Positions 50,259-58,438 of a DNA stretch of 64,000 nt are shown here, piece by piece (position 1 is the stretch's first letter; every line of letters starts with the position of its first letter). Both the position numbers and the translations under genes were made by a program. A model generated the notes under the pieces. That model was not told where the DNA came from, made no database searches, and worked only from the letters and a program-made list of their open reading frames with translations. Source of the DNA: PALSA-968 sp964387075 (GTDB lineage Bacteria > Bacteroidota > Bacteroidia > B-17B0 > Aurantibacillaceae). The stretch lies in assembly GCA_964387075.1 (NCBI GenBank), contig CAYLVB010000002.1, positions 124,001 to 188,000 of the forward strand, in the 5' to 3' direction.

Positions 50259-51107
50259 TTATTCAGTAATAAACATTTTTTGGATCGAAGTATTCCCATT
50301 ACTCTTAAACGACATAAAATAAACTCCGGGGGCATATTTTTTGGTCAATGACAAAGAAACCCGGTATGGCCCGGCTTGTTGTTGTTCGCTCAAGAGTTCT
50401 TCGGTTATTTTCCCCTGTAGGTCTATCATCTCAATCTTAACATCCGAGTTTTCGGGGAGAAAATAAGTTGCCGTTATGTTATCCTTCACCGGATTTGGGA
50501 AAGCAGAAAAGCTAAATGCTGTATTTAGATCTTGTACTTGGGGCGAGCCCAGTTTAAGTGAAGTGGTATAACAATAATCCCCAATATCCATTCCGTCATT
50601 ATTCGCAGCTAAGCCCGAAAGATAAAAAGTTACAGGGCCTTCATTTGTTGCAGGAGCAGTCCAGTTAAATGACCAATGACCATTACCAACAGTTAATGCT
50701 TCAGTGCTTTTATAGGTGTAGGTCATATATTTTCGCTCGGCAAACTTTCCGTAGCCCTTCGTGATCTGGTTTCTTGAGGCATCGATAGGACTTAATTGTC
50801 CTGCATTGGAATTATCCTTATCCTTTATGGCTACCAACTGAAAGCCGAAGCGGATAAGAGAAGCCTGGTTAACATCAACATTGATCGTGTATGTCTTACC
50901 CGGGGTGTATTCCGTCATGCCATCTTCAAAGCTCATCGTAGTTGCTCCGGGACCACTATTGACTTTAAAAGTAGAGTGGCAGCCGCTTGTTGTGCAATCT
51001 ACTTCCCCGGGAGCTCCGGTAGAAGAAGCAGGGGCGCTGTTGCTGGATATATCCATAGCAACACCTAATATCACTAGTGGAGAGATAAAGAGTAATTGTT
51101 TGATCAT
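50259..51107 (-). CDS. Reeler-like (choice-of-anchor V) secreted protein with T9SS sorting domain, paralogue 1
   Basis: The product starts at ATG 51107 (MIKQLLFISPLVILGVAM); 282 residues. It shows the same order as the next gene: Gly-Ala-Pro-Gly-Glu, Cys, then GCHS (ASSTGAPGEVDCTTSGCHS), then the Reeler-like domain (YTPGKTYTINVDVNQ, FGFQLVAIKDKDN, WSFNWTAPATNEGPVTFYL), and a sorting domain (FSAFPNPVKDNITA to IQKMFITE). The two genes are tandem duplicates, 1 bp apart. The frame extends to 51197 but that part is not protein-like. It is the first gene of the operon and divergent from the copper cluster. Confidence 0.87.
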   Translation of the reverse strand: MIKQLLFISPLVILGVAMDISSNSAPASSTGAPGEVDCTTSGCHSTFKVNSGPGATTMSFEDGMTEYTPGKTYTINVDVNQASLIRFGFQLVAIKDKDNSNAGQLSPIDASRNQITKGYGKFAERKYMTYTYKSTEALTVGNGHWSFNWTAPATNEGPVTFYLSGLAANNDGMDIGDYCYTTSLKLGSPQVQDLNTAFSFSAFPNPVKDNITATYFLPENSDVKIEMIDLQGKITEELLSEQQQAGPYRVSLSLTKKYAPGVYFMSFKSNGNTSIQKMFITE

Positions 51108-51240
51108 GCAGCTAGATTTTAGAATGCAATTTAATTTAATAGGGCGCAAACCCCAAACAAAAGAAAAAAAACCCTTAAAAAAACGGATGAACGGCAATTA
51201 TATACGTATAAAACTGTAAAACAAAAATAATGTCAAAACC

Positions 51241-51271
51241 TTGTTTTGTAATACTTTATCCTCTAAATTTG
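51241..51271 (+). promoter_or_regulatory. Bacteroidota promoter at the head of the metal cluster
   Basis: TTG (51241-51243) and TAAATTTG (51264-51271, exact TAnnTTTG) are 20 nt apart. The -7 box ends only 5 bp before the GTG at 51277, so the transcript would be almost leaderless if that GTG is the start. Confidence 0.55.
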
Positions 51272-51276
51272 TGCTT

Positions 51277-51660
51277 GTGAAAAGGATTTTTTGCATATTA
51301 TTTTGCTTCATTTACTTTGTTTCATCAGCAGGTATCCATGTCAATTTGCATTACTGCGGGGGCAAGGTAAAAAGCATTTCCTTAACACATACTGATGAAG
51401 AGGGCTGCTGCGGATCCAAAATGAAAAAAAAGGATTGCTGCAAGGAAAAAACTTTTAGCTATAAAGTAAAGGACAACCAGAACAGCACAGCAAAGGTCAT
51501 TCTTGTTAAAAACGCGAAGAATAGCCTGCTTATCGATCTGCGCTTTCAAATTTCAATTTTTATTTACCAGGTAACTTCTTTAAGCGTCGATAACCAGGAT
51601 GATCCGCCCGATATTCCTTACAACAACACCTATCTTTTAAATAGGGCATTTCGTATTTGA
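51277..51660 (+). CDS. HYC_CC_PP family protein (metal-associated, Bacteroidota)
   Basis: With GTG 51277 as start the product has 127 residues and a clean signal peptide (MKRIFCILFCFIYFVSSAG). The alternative ATG 51241 adds 12 residues and lies on the promoter -33 element. The mature protein has HYCGG, then EEGCCGSK and KKDCCKEK (the paired CC motifs) and DDPPDIP near the C-terminus. These are the three landmarks that give the family its name. The clustered His and Cys suggest metal binding. It is the first gene of the copper/heavy-metal cluster, a place such genes commonly take. Confidence 0.82.
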   Translation: MKRIFCILFCFIYFVSSAGIHVNLHYCGGKVKSISLTHTDEEGCCGSKMKKKDCCKEKTFSYKVKDNQNSTAKVILVKNAKNSLLIDLRFQISIFIYQVTSLSVDNQDDPPDIPYNNTYLLNRAFRI

Positions 51661-51734
51661 TCCTTCCTCTCCTTTGAACCTGCGGATTTTCGCGGGCATG
51701 TAACTTTTTTATTTACAACTAATAAATTTCAACA

Positions 51735-52610
51735 ATGAAAAAAGTAATTATTTTTCTATCGCTGCTGATCGCTGCCAACCTTGAAACGAGGTCTCAAATT
51801 CCAAATAATGGTTTTGAGAACTGGACAAGTATGGGAGCTTATAGTGACCCCGACAATTGGGATCAACTAAATTCAATGACGAACTTTGCCAGCGTTTATA
51901 CCTGTACCAAAGGAACGCCGGGCAACCCGGGAACAGGATATTTGAAACTGGTTTCTAAGAACGTTTCAGGAATGGGGGTAGTGCCGGGAATTGCAGCCAC
52001 GGGCTCGATCAATGTGGGCAGTATGCAAGTTGATGGTGGATTTTCATTTACCCAACGCCCTCAGAGCTTAACCGGAGCCTGGCAATACATGGCTTCGGGC
52101 GCAGACCAGGGATATGTGAGTGTATTACTGACCAGGTGGAACACGGGCATGAACATGCGGGATACCATAGCCGTAATTACAAATCCGTTGACCGGTATGG
52201 TGATGACCTGGACCAACTTTACACTTAATTTCACATATCTCAGCGGAGCTAATCCGGATACAGCCCGGATCATTCTTTCTGCAAGTGGAATGACTCCCGT
52301 TGCGAATAGTTATTTATATGTAGATGATCTTGCTTTTGCAGGTAGTGTTGCGGGGATAAATGAGCTGAACAGCCATGTTGTTGTAAACTTGTTTCCGAAT
52401 CCTGTTGTAGATAAACTGAATATCCGGGTGTTAAATTCAAGTCCGCAATCCGTGGGTATCTATGATATACAGGGAAAAATAATCAAGTCAATTGACTTTA
52501 TCAAGCATTCAAGAGAAATGGTAATTGATGTTAGTGAACTTTCTAAAGGGCTCTATACATTAAAGATCACTACTCAAAGTGGAGTTGCCAGTAGAAAGTT
52601 TCTAAAATAG
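51735..52610 (+). CDS. Secreted PCMD-like beta-sandwich protein with T9SS sorting domain
   Basis: The 291-residue protein has a signal peptide (cleavage near TRSQ, residue 21). One beta-sandwich domain follows (about 22-205), starting with IPNNGFENWTSMGAYSDPDNW and ending SYLYVDDLAFAG, which is the pattern of the 'putative carbohydrate metabolism' (PCMD) domain. The protein ends with a type A sorting domain (VNLFPNPVVDKLNI to GVASRKFLK). Why it lies in the metal cluster, 28 bp before the multicopper oxidase gene, is not clear from sequence. Confidence 0.82.
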   Translation: MKKVIIFLSLLIAANLETRSQIPNNGFENWTSMGAYSDPDNWDQLNSMTNFASVYTCTKGTPGNPGTGYLKLVSKNVSGMGVVPGIAATGSINVGSMQVDGGFSFTQRPQSLTGAWQYMASGADQGYVSVLLTRWNTGMNMRDTIAVITNPLTGMVMTWTNFTLNFTYLSGANPDTARIILSASGMTPVANSYLYVDDLAFAGSVAGINELNSHVVVNLFPNPVVDKLNIRVLNSSPQSVGIYDIQGKIIKSIDFIKHSREMVIDVSELSKGLYTLKITTQSGVASRKFLK

Positions 52611-52638
52611 CGTATTGCCTTACTAATTCTAAAATGAA

Positions 52639-54330
52639 ATGACGAAAATAGTCTCGATCGCTTTATTATTTCTATTTACAGGAATAGAAGCACAAAATAC
52701 AATTCCTATACCGGACACTTTGGTAGGATCAAATATTTCTTTGACCATGCATAATGACAGTATGGTGATCCTGCCGGGAAAGAAGACCCAAACCATTGCC
52801 TATAACAGTGGCTTTAATTTTCTTGGCCCAACTCTGATCTTTAATAAATGGCAGACAGTGAATGCCGGCGTTATAAACCAGATCGGCGACACTACCACGC
52901 TGCATTGGCACGGATTACACGTTTCAGCTGCAAATGATGGAGGGCCTCATACGGAGATCATGAACGGCATGACCTGGAGCCCTTCGTTTTCGATCCTGAA
53001 CAATGCGGCGATGTATTGGTATCATCCGCATTTTCATAGAAAGACGGCTGCGCAGGCGATCAAAGGAGCTTCGGGAATGATCATTATACGGGATTCTGCC
53101 GAAGCAGCCCTGAATCTTCCAAGAAGATATGGTGTAGATGATATACCGGTTATCGTAAAATGCGTACAGCTTGATAGTAACAACCAGTTCATGCCCCTCG
53201 GCATGGAGGATAGTACACTACTTGTGAATGGAGTTACAGATCCGCAGTACGGTTTGCCGGCACAGGTGGTGCGACTCCGGCTGATCAATGTTTCGGGAGA
53301 AAGAACCTTCAATTTCGGGTTCACTGCCAATAAATCATTTTACGTGATCGGTGGCGACGGCGGTTTATTAAATGCTCCGGTTTTGGTTACCCGTAAGTGG
53401 CTTTCACCGGGCGAACGGGCCGAAGTTCTACTCGATCTCACCGGAATGGGCGGACAGACCATTTACCTGATGAGTTATGCATCTGAGTTACCAATGGGCG
53501 TGCAGGGCGGCCCAACCATGCCAATGGGCGGAGGCCCTCCAATGGATAGTCCTTTGAATGGGATCGATTATAACATTCTGCAGTTAAATATTATTCCCCA
53601 AACTGCCAATCCCGTTACTTCAATCCCTTCATCCCTCATCAATCAAACTCCACTGATCGCGTCTCAAGCGAATGTTGCGAGGTATATCAATTTTACCGCC
53701 GATAGCGCAACTGTAATGGATGGGCCATTCTATTTCAACGATTCTACCTTTGATATGATGCGGATCGACTACCAGATCCCGCTTAACAATATTGAAATAT
53801 GGTCTCTTACAAATCAAACAATGGTGGCGCATCCATTTCATATTCATGACGTTCAATTCTATGTTTTAGACAGGGACGGGAACTTGCCACCTCCTGATGA
53901 GCGGGGTTTAAAAGATGTTGTCTTTGTTCAACCAAATGAAACGGTACGATTTATCACTCAATTTACAGATTTTGTAGACTCGATCATACCTTATATGTAC
54001 CATTGCCACCTTTTTATGCATGAAGATGATGGGATGATGGGTCAATTTGTTGTAATGCCGCAAGGATGGGTGGGAATGAACGAGGGTCATGTGTTTGACG
54101 CGGACATTAAAGTATATCCAAATCCGGCAAGGAACCTGGTTCATTTAATTTTAACCGAGCCCAAAAAGCTTAGGGTTAACATTTACAATTCGATCGGAAA
54201 ACTTGTTTATTCAAACTTATTGAATGGGAAAGAGCACTCGATCGATCTTAACTGTTTGACTAAGGGCCTGTATGTGATGACGCTGTCGGACGGAATAAGA
54301 AGAATAAATAAGAAACTCATTATCGATTAA
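52639..54330 (+). CDS. T9SS-exported multicopper oxidase
   Basis: The 563-residue protein has a signal peptide (cleavage near EAQN, residue 20) and three cupredoxin domains. All four copper motifs are present: HWHGLH (89-94), WYHPHFH (127-133), HPFHIHDVQF (about 400-409) and YHCHLFMHEDDGMM (about 456-469), the last with the T1 Cys, His and Met ligands. A type A sorting domain ends the protein (IKVYPNPARNLVHL to RINKKLIID), so unlike CopA it should reach the cell surface. Cu(I) oxidation is the likely role given the cluster, but bilirubin-oxidase- or laccase-like activity cannot be excluded. A Met/Gly/Pro-rich loop (MGGGPPM) is at about 296. Confidence 0.92.
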   Translation: MTKIVSIALLFLFTGIEAQNTIPIPDTLVGSNISLTMHNDSMVILPGKKTQTIAYNSGFNFLGPTLIFNKWQTVNAGVINQIGDTTTLHWHGLHVSAANDGGPHTEIMNGMTWSPSFSILNNAAMYWYHPHFHRKTAAQAIKGASGMIIIRDSAEAALNLPRRYGVDDIPVIVKCVQLDSNNQFMPLGMEDSTLLVNGVTDPQYGLPAQVVRLRLINVSGERTFNFGFTANKSFYVIGGDGGLLNAPVLVTRKWLSPGERAEVLLDLTGMGGQTIYLMSYASELPMGVQGGPTMPMGGGPPMDSPLNGIDYNILQLNIIPQTANPVTSIPSSLINQTPLIASQANVARYINFTADSATVMDGPFYFNDSTFDMMRIDYQIPLNNIEIWSLTNQTMVAHPFHIHDVQFYVLDRDGNLPPPDERGLKDVVFVQPNETVRFITQFTDFVDSIIPYMYHCHLFMHEDDGMMGQFVVMPQGWVGMNEGHVFDADIKVYPNPARNLVHLILTEPKKLRVNIYNSIGKLVYSNLLNGKEHSIDLNCLTKGLYVMTLSDGIRRINKKLIID

Positions 54331-54332
54331 GT

Positions 54333-54674
54333 ATGCTTATTCACTTGACAAATAAGGAAAATTCCCAAAGCGTTAATTTTATTGATACTGCTAAAAAGGA
54401 TCTCAAGGTTCTGTCTGCTTTTTTTCCGAAAAACCAGGGATCTATAGAAGAAATAGAATTGGTGATCAGCTATTATTCGAATGAGAAACAAAAAAGCACT
54501 TTTCAGGCCCTGGACAAACTCACTTTTATAGAAGGGAAAAAAAGTATCGCTAATGAGTCTGTCGAATACTATGTAAATAAAAAATTCAAGATCCCTAAGC
54601 AATGCGAAAGGATCGTGTTCTCAATTAATCTTGAACGCGCATTTCAGATGGATTGCAGGGTAATATTAGAATAA
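54333..54674 (+). CDS. Hypothetical protein of the metal cluster
   Basis: The 113-residue protein begins 2 bp after the oxidase stop, so it is surely in the same operon. It has no signal peptide, no membrane segment and no CxxC motif. The composition is mixed alpha/beta with many Lys, Glu, Ile and Phe residues (LKVLSAFFPKNQG, CERIVFSINLERAFQMDCRV). I do not recognise a family. It is presumably cytosolic. Confidence 0.7.
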   Translation: MLIHLTNKENSQSVNFIDTAKKDLKVLSAFFPKNQGSIEEIELVISYYSNEKQKSTFQALDKLTFIEGKKSIANESVEYYVNKKFKIPKQCERIVFSINLERAFQMDCRVILE

Positions 54675-54687
54675 AAAATAAAAAAAA

Positions 54688-55233
54688 ATGAAAACGATCA
54701 AATCCATATTTATAGCAGCTTTGCTGCTGTTTAGTTATAACACAGTATCAGCTAAGTTCCTAAGTGCAAAAGTGAAGGTTACGGGTGTAACCTGTAGCAT
54801 GTGCTCAAACTCAGTGCACAAAGCCCTGTCGGGTTTATCCTTTATTGAAAGCATCAAGGTTGATCTTGAAAGCGCCACCTTTTTTCTTGAATTTAAAACT
54901 GATCAAAAGGTCGTGATCGATGAGATCAAGAACAAAATAGAAGGCGCAGGCTTTTCGGTTGGAGAACTGGTGGCCGATTTCAAGTTTGAGAAGGTAACGG
55001 TCAGGAATGATCTTCATTTTGATCACGATGGCAGCACCTATCACTTTGTTAACGTCACAGAGCAGAACCTGGACAACTCAGTTTCTCTTCGCTTCGTTGA
55101 TAAGGGCCTGACCTCGATGAAGGAGTATAAAAAGTACTCCGGAATGACGAAAATGCGTTGCATTAAAACAGGTTATTCTTCAGACTGCTGCAATAAATCC
55201 ACAAAACAGAGGATCTATCATGTTACTATATAA
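54688..55233 (+). CDS. Periplasmic heavy-metal-associated (HMA) domain protein
   Basis: The 181-residue protein has a signal peptide (cleavage near VSAK, residue 22), then an HMA ferredoxin-like domain (about 25-95) with the metal-binding GVTCSMCSNSV (Cys36, Cys39). A second beta-rich part (about 100-181) has two more Cys near the end (SSDCCNKS). It would bind Cu(I) or a similar ion in the periplasm. It lies 13 bp after the hypothetical gene and overlaps the next gene by 14 bp. Confidence 0.87.
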   Translation: MKTIKSIFIAALLLFSYNTVSAKFLSAKVKVTGVTCSMCSNSVHKALSGLSFIESIKVDLESATFFLEFKTDQKVVIDEIKNKIEGAGFSVGELVADFKFEKVTVRNDLHFDHDGSTYHFVNVTEQNLDNSVSLRFVDKGLTSMKEYKKYSGMTKMRCIKTGYSSDCCNKSTKQRIYHVTI

Positions 55234-56155
55234 AAAGTGGCTTACGCTTTTAGCGATCCTCTTGATGTATCTGAACCCGTTTGCACAGGAGTTGTATCCT
55301 AACTCTGAGCCGGCCAGTATTATTCCAAGGCATGCCCTGGGGGTGCGAAGCATGAACGAAGCTTATGTTTCAGGAAGTAATTTTCGCGGCTGGAATGGTC
55401 TTATGTTCATGTATGGCCTCAACTCAAAACTGATGTTTTCCGCCATGTTTACCGCTTCAAACCATCATAGCAGGAACCTGCCTGTTTCCTCGGTACAAAC
55501 GGATACAAATAAGATGGAGTATTTGCCTGCGGGTAGGCCCGAGCAGCGATATGGTTACTTGTTTGAATCGGTAAATCTTGGATTTCGCTACCGGTTTCTT
55601 AATAGGGATGGAGATCACAAGCACTTCAGGATGGCCTTGTATTCAAATGCAGTGTATTCATTACGCCCTCATGATGAATCGGAAGTGACATTGATGGGAG
55701 ATAATAAGGGGGTTGGAGGAGGCCTTATCTCTACTGTATTAATTAAAAAGCTGGCGGTATCTTTCACCGGGGGGGTCATCAAGCCTTTTTCATATAAAGG
55801 ATCTGGGGTTGAACTTGCATATAAGAACGGGTTTAATTATAGCCTCTCGTTAGGTTATCTTGTATTTCCATTCAAGTATAAGAATTACGATCAAACCAAT
55901 GTTAACCTGTATGCTGAGTTCCTGGGAAAGAGTTATGGAGAGCTAAGCGTAAAGAAAAATGGCCAGTCGGTAAACCTTAAGGATGAAGACCTTTACAACG
56001 CAGGAAATTACGTTGAATTCAGACCGGCCATTCAATTTATTGTGAAGTCTAATTTGCGGATCGATTGTTCCTCTGCTTTCCCATTGGTTAATCGTTCTTA
56101 CATTCGCAATTACCCTCTTTATTTGATCAACCTTCAATATTATTTCTTTCTGTAA
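55220..56155 (+). CDS. Putative outer-membrane beta-barrel protein of the metal cluster
   Basis: The 311-residue protein has a signal peptide (KWLTLLAILLMYLNPFAQ, cleavage near residue 23) and alternating beta-strand segments ending in aromatic residues (YPLYLINLQYYFFL). This is consistent with an outer-membrane barrel of 10-12 strands. Met and His occur in the N-terminal part (RSMNEAY, FMYGLNSKLMFSAMFTASNHH), which might bind copper. The gene overlaps the HMA gene before it (14 bp) and the regulator gene after it (1 bp, TAATG). I do not know a family name; a role in metal efflux across the outer membrane is inferred. Confidence 0.72.
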   Translation: MLLYKKWLTLLAILLMYLNPFAQELYPNSEPASIIPRHALGVRSMNEAYVSGSNFRGWNGLMFMYGLNSKLMFSAMFTASNHHSRNLPVSSVQTDTNKMEYLPAGRPEQRYGYLFESVNLGFRYRFLNRDGDHKHFRMALYSNAVYSLRPHDESEVTLMGDNKGVGGGLISTVLIKKLAVSFTGGVIKPFSYKGSGVELAYKNGFNYSLSLGYLVFPFKYKNYDQTNVNLYAEFLGKSYGELSVKKNGQSVNLKDEDLYNAGNYVEFRPAIQFIVKSNLRIDCSSAFPLVNRSYIRNYPLYLINLQYYFFL

Positions 56156-56715
56156 TGAAAGTTGCCATAAAAAATATGGTTTGCGCCCGCTGCATAATGG
56201 TTGTAAGATCAATCTTCGAAAAGAATGGGTTAAATCCTATAAGTGTCGAATTAGGAGAAGTTGTAATAAAAGAAAACCTGGTAACAGAAAAAGTACAGAC
56301 TCAATTATGCAGCGATCTAAAAGCGGTAGGTTTTGATCAGATCGATAGCCGTAGGGGAGCCATCATAGAGAAGATCAAAAACGCCATTATAGACCTTGTT
56401 CACCTTAACAAGGACAAAAAGATCAACCTGTCCGATCACCTGGCCCGAACGCTCAACTATGATTATAAATACCTGAGTAATTTATTCTCTGAGGTCGAAA
56501 GTACAACCATTGAACAGTATTTTATCTCTCAGCGAATCGAAAAGGTTAAAGAACTCCTTGTTTACGATGAGCTAACGCTTTCTGAGATCGCTTACAAACT
56601 TAATTATAGCAGTGTAGCCTACCTATCAAGCCAATTCAAAAAGGTTACAGGGCTTACACCGTCATTTTATAAGAGTCTGAAAGAAAATAAGCGTAAGAAG
56701 ATCGAAGAGCTTTAA
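56155..56715 (+). CDS. HMA-like metal-binding domain fused to AraC DNA-binding domain (putative metal-responsive regulator)
   Basis: The 186-residue protein has an N-terminal HMA-like domain (about 1-70) with a CxxC site (Cys10 and Cys13 in NMVCARCIMVV) and the segment VELGEVVIKE. An AraC double helix-turn-helix follows (about 80-180: LNYDYKYLSNLFSEVES, LTLSEIAYKLNYSSVAYLSS, FKKVTGLTPS). There is no signal peptide, so it acts in the cytosol. The arrangement suggests direct sensing of Cu(I) or another soft metal and control of the cluster it is embedded in. The AraC half closely resembles that of the protein at 16031-16660. It starts 1 bp inside the barrel gene stop. Confidence 0.88.
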   Translation: MKVAIKNMVCARCIMVVRSIFEKNGLNPISVELGEVVIKENLVTEKVQTQLCSDLKAVGFDQIDSRRGAIIEKIKNAIIDLVHLNKDKKINLSDHLARTLNYDYKYLSNLFSEVESTTIEQYFISQRIEKVKELLVYDELTLSEIAYKLNYSSVAYLSSQFKKVTGLTPSFYKSLKENKRKKIEEL

Positions 56716-56809
56716 ATCAAAATGTTTCTGAAAGGTCTTACCTGAGGATATCTGTAAATTTCATAAATCATTCGGGAAATGTCGTAATAGAGGGGAGGTG
56801 AGTGTGTGG

Positions 56810-56817
56810 TAATTTTG
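56810..56817 (+). promoter_or_regulatory. Bacteroidota -7 promoter box of the second metal transcription unit
   Basis: TAATTTTG matches TAnnTTTG and lies 19 bp before the ATG at 56837. The preceding 100 bp, after the regulator stop, would be the place for the regulator's binding site; no clear -33 TTG is seen. Confidence 0.5.
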
Positions 56818-56836
56818 TATCACAATCAAACGCTAT

Positions 56837-57568
56837 ATGACACACACTTATAAAATAACCGGAATGACGTGCGACAGTTGCGAATCGAAGGTCAAAGGCC
56901 TCCTGGAAAAAGTACCCGGGGTAACATCTGTAAAGCCGGATCGAAACAAGGAAGAAGCTGAAATTACTATGCGTACACATGTTAGTACTTCTGTTTTAAA
57001 GGATGCCCTTAAAGAACATCCAAGGTACCAGGTCAATGACAAGAACGTGGTTATGCCTGCTTCTGTGTTAGAGGAAGAAAAGGCCTGGATCGAAACCTAT
57101 AAACCGGTTCTGCTGATCTTCGCCTATATCACGGGGATTACTTTAAGCATTGAATACTTAAGCCGAGAGTTTGACTGGATGCGGTGGATGAACCATTTTA
57201 TGGCGGGCTTTTTTCTCACCTTCTCTTTTTTCAAACTACTGAATTTACAAGGATTTGCCGATAGCTATGCTACTTACGATATTATCGCTAAAAAATGGCG
57301 GGGTTACGGATCTCTTTACGCTTTTATTGAGCTATTCCTGGGCCTGGCTTATTTGACAAACTTTGAGCCCGTCCTTACTAGCGCCATCACTTTTGTTGTC
57401 ATGTCTGTTAGTCTTGTGGGCGTGCTGCAAAGTGTTTTGAACAAGCGGAAAATAAAATGCGCTTGCCTCGGTGATGTGTTCAATCTTCCAATGAGCACGA
57501 TAACGATCATTGAGGATGCGCTCATGATCCTTATGTCAGTGACCATGTTACTTTACTTTTATCTCTAA
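56837..57568 (+). CDS. HMA domain fused to MauE/DoxX-like membrane domain
   Basis: The 243-residue protein has an N-terminal HMA domain (1-65; GMTCDSCESKV with Cys12 and Cys15) and a four-helix membrane domain (about 90-243) of the MauE/DoxX type. The membrane part contains paired Cys in KRKIKCACLGDVF. The HMA domain faces the cytosol if there is no cleaved signal. Similar proteins occur in copper and mercury clusters of Bacteroidota. The cysteine pair may move electrons or metal across the membrane, but this is inference. It opens the second unit, 19 bp before the next gene. Confidence 0.85.
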   Translation: MTHTYKITGMTCDSCESKVKGLLEKVPGVTSVKPDRNKEEAEITMRTHVSTSVLKDALKEHPRYQVNDKNVVMPASVLEEEKAWIETYKPVLLIFAYITGITLSIEYLSREFDWMRWMNHFMAGFFLTFSFFKLLNLQGFADSYATYDIIAKKWRGYGSLYAFIELFLGLAYLTNFEPVLTSAITFVVMSVSLVGVLQSVLNKRKIKCACLGDVFNLPMSTITIIEDALMILMSVTMLLYFYL

Positions 57569-57586
57569 CAACCTAAAATCAACAAA

Positions 57587-58432
57587 ATGAAAACCATGAA
57601 TAAAACGCCAAAACTCACCTTGCTTATTGCCGCGCTCTCTACAATATTCAGTACGGGCTTTTCCCAAAAAATAAAGAATGAGGCAAAAGCGACGCTTAAA
57701 GTTTCCGGTAACTGCGGAATGTGCGAAAAAACAATAGAAGGAGCCGCGAACAAAAAGGGAGTAGTGATCGCGCAATGGGATGAGAACACCAAACTGCTTA
57801 CGGTCAATTATAATAGCAAGAAAACAACCACGGATGAAATTTTGAAACGGGTTGCTTATGCCGGCTATGACAATGAGAAATTCCTTGCGCCGGATAAGGC
57901 TTACGCCAAGCTGCCGGGTTGTTGCAAATATGAGCGTAGCAAGGCCGGACATTCGGAAGGTTCAGGGCACCCTGAAACTAATTCAACTTCTCAGGAGAAG
58001 GAAGGTCAACTCAAAGCAACTTATTCTAAATATTTTGAGCTTAAGGACGCTTTGATCGAAAGTAATGCTGAATCCGCTTCAGAAAAGGCTAAAGGATTTT
58101 ATGAGGCCATTGAGAATGTAAAAATGGAAAAGCTTGATACGAAAGAACACAACAGTTTCATGAAATTCTTATCCGGTTTAAAAACAGATGCTGAGCATAT
58201 AGCAAAGTCAAAGGATATTGAACATCAGCGCGGGCATTTTGCTTCCTTGTCCGGGAACCTGTTTGAACTGATGAAAGACATAAAGCCTTCGTATCCCGTT
58301 TATCTTGATTTTTGCTCGATGTACAATGATGGCAAAGGAGCTACCTGGATCAGCAAAGAAAACGCAATTAAGAACCCGTATTATGGCTCTAAAATGCTTA
58401 CCTGCGGCAAAGTACAGGAAACCATAAAATAA
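57587..58432 (+). CDS. Periplasmic HMA domain plus DUF3347 protein
   Basis: The 281-residue protein has a signal peptide (cleavage near GFSQ, residue 27), an HMA domain (about 32-100; GNCGMCEKTI with Cys43 and Cys46) and a Cys/His-containing linker (GCCKYERSKAGHSEGSGH). A C-terminal DUF3347 domain follows (about 140-281) ending with the pattern FCSMYNDGKGATWISKEN and NPYYGSKMLTCGKVQETIK. DUF3347 is also found at the C-terminus of CusB-type efflux adaptors in Bacteroidota, so it is a metal-binding periplasmic module. It would pass Cu(I) to the oxidase encoded 6 bp downstream. Confidence 0.9.
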   Translation: MKTMNKTPKLTLLIAALSTIFSTGFSQKIKNEAKATLKVSGNCGMCEKTIEGAANKKGVVIAQWDENTKLLTVNYNSKKTTTDEILKRVAYAGYDNEKFLAPDKAYAKLPGCCKYERSKAGHSEGSGHPETNSTSQEKEGQLKATYSKYFELKDALIESNAESASEKAKGFYEAIENVKMEKLDTKEHNSFMKFLSGLKTDAEHIAKSKDIEHQRGHFASLSGNLFELMKDIKPSYPVYLDFCSMYNDGKGATWISKENAIKNPYYGSKMLTCGKVQETIK

Positions 58433-58438
58433 TATTTT

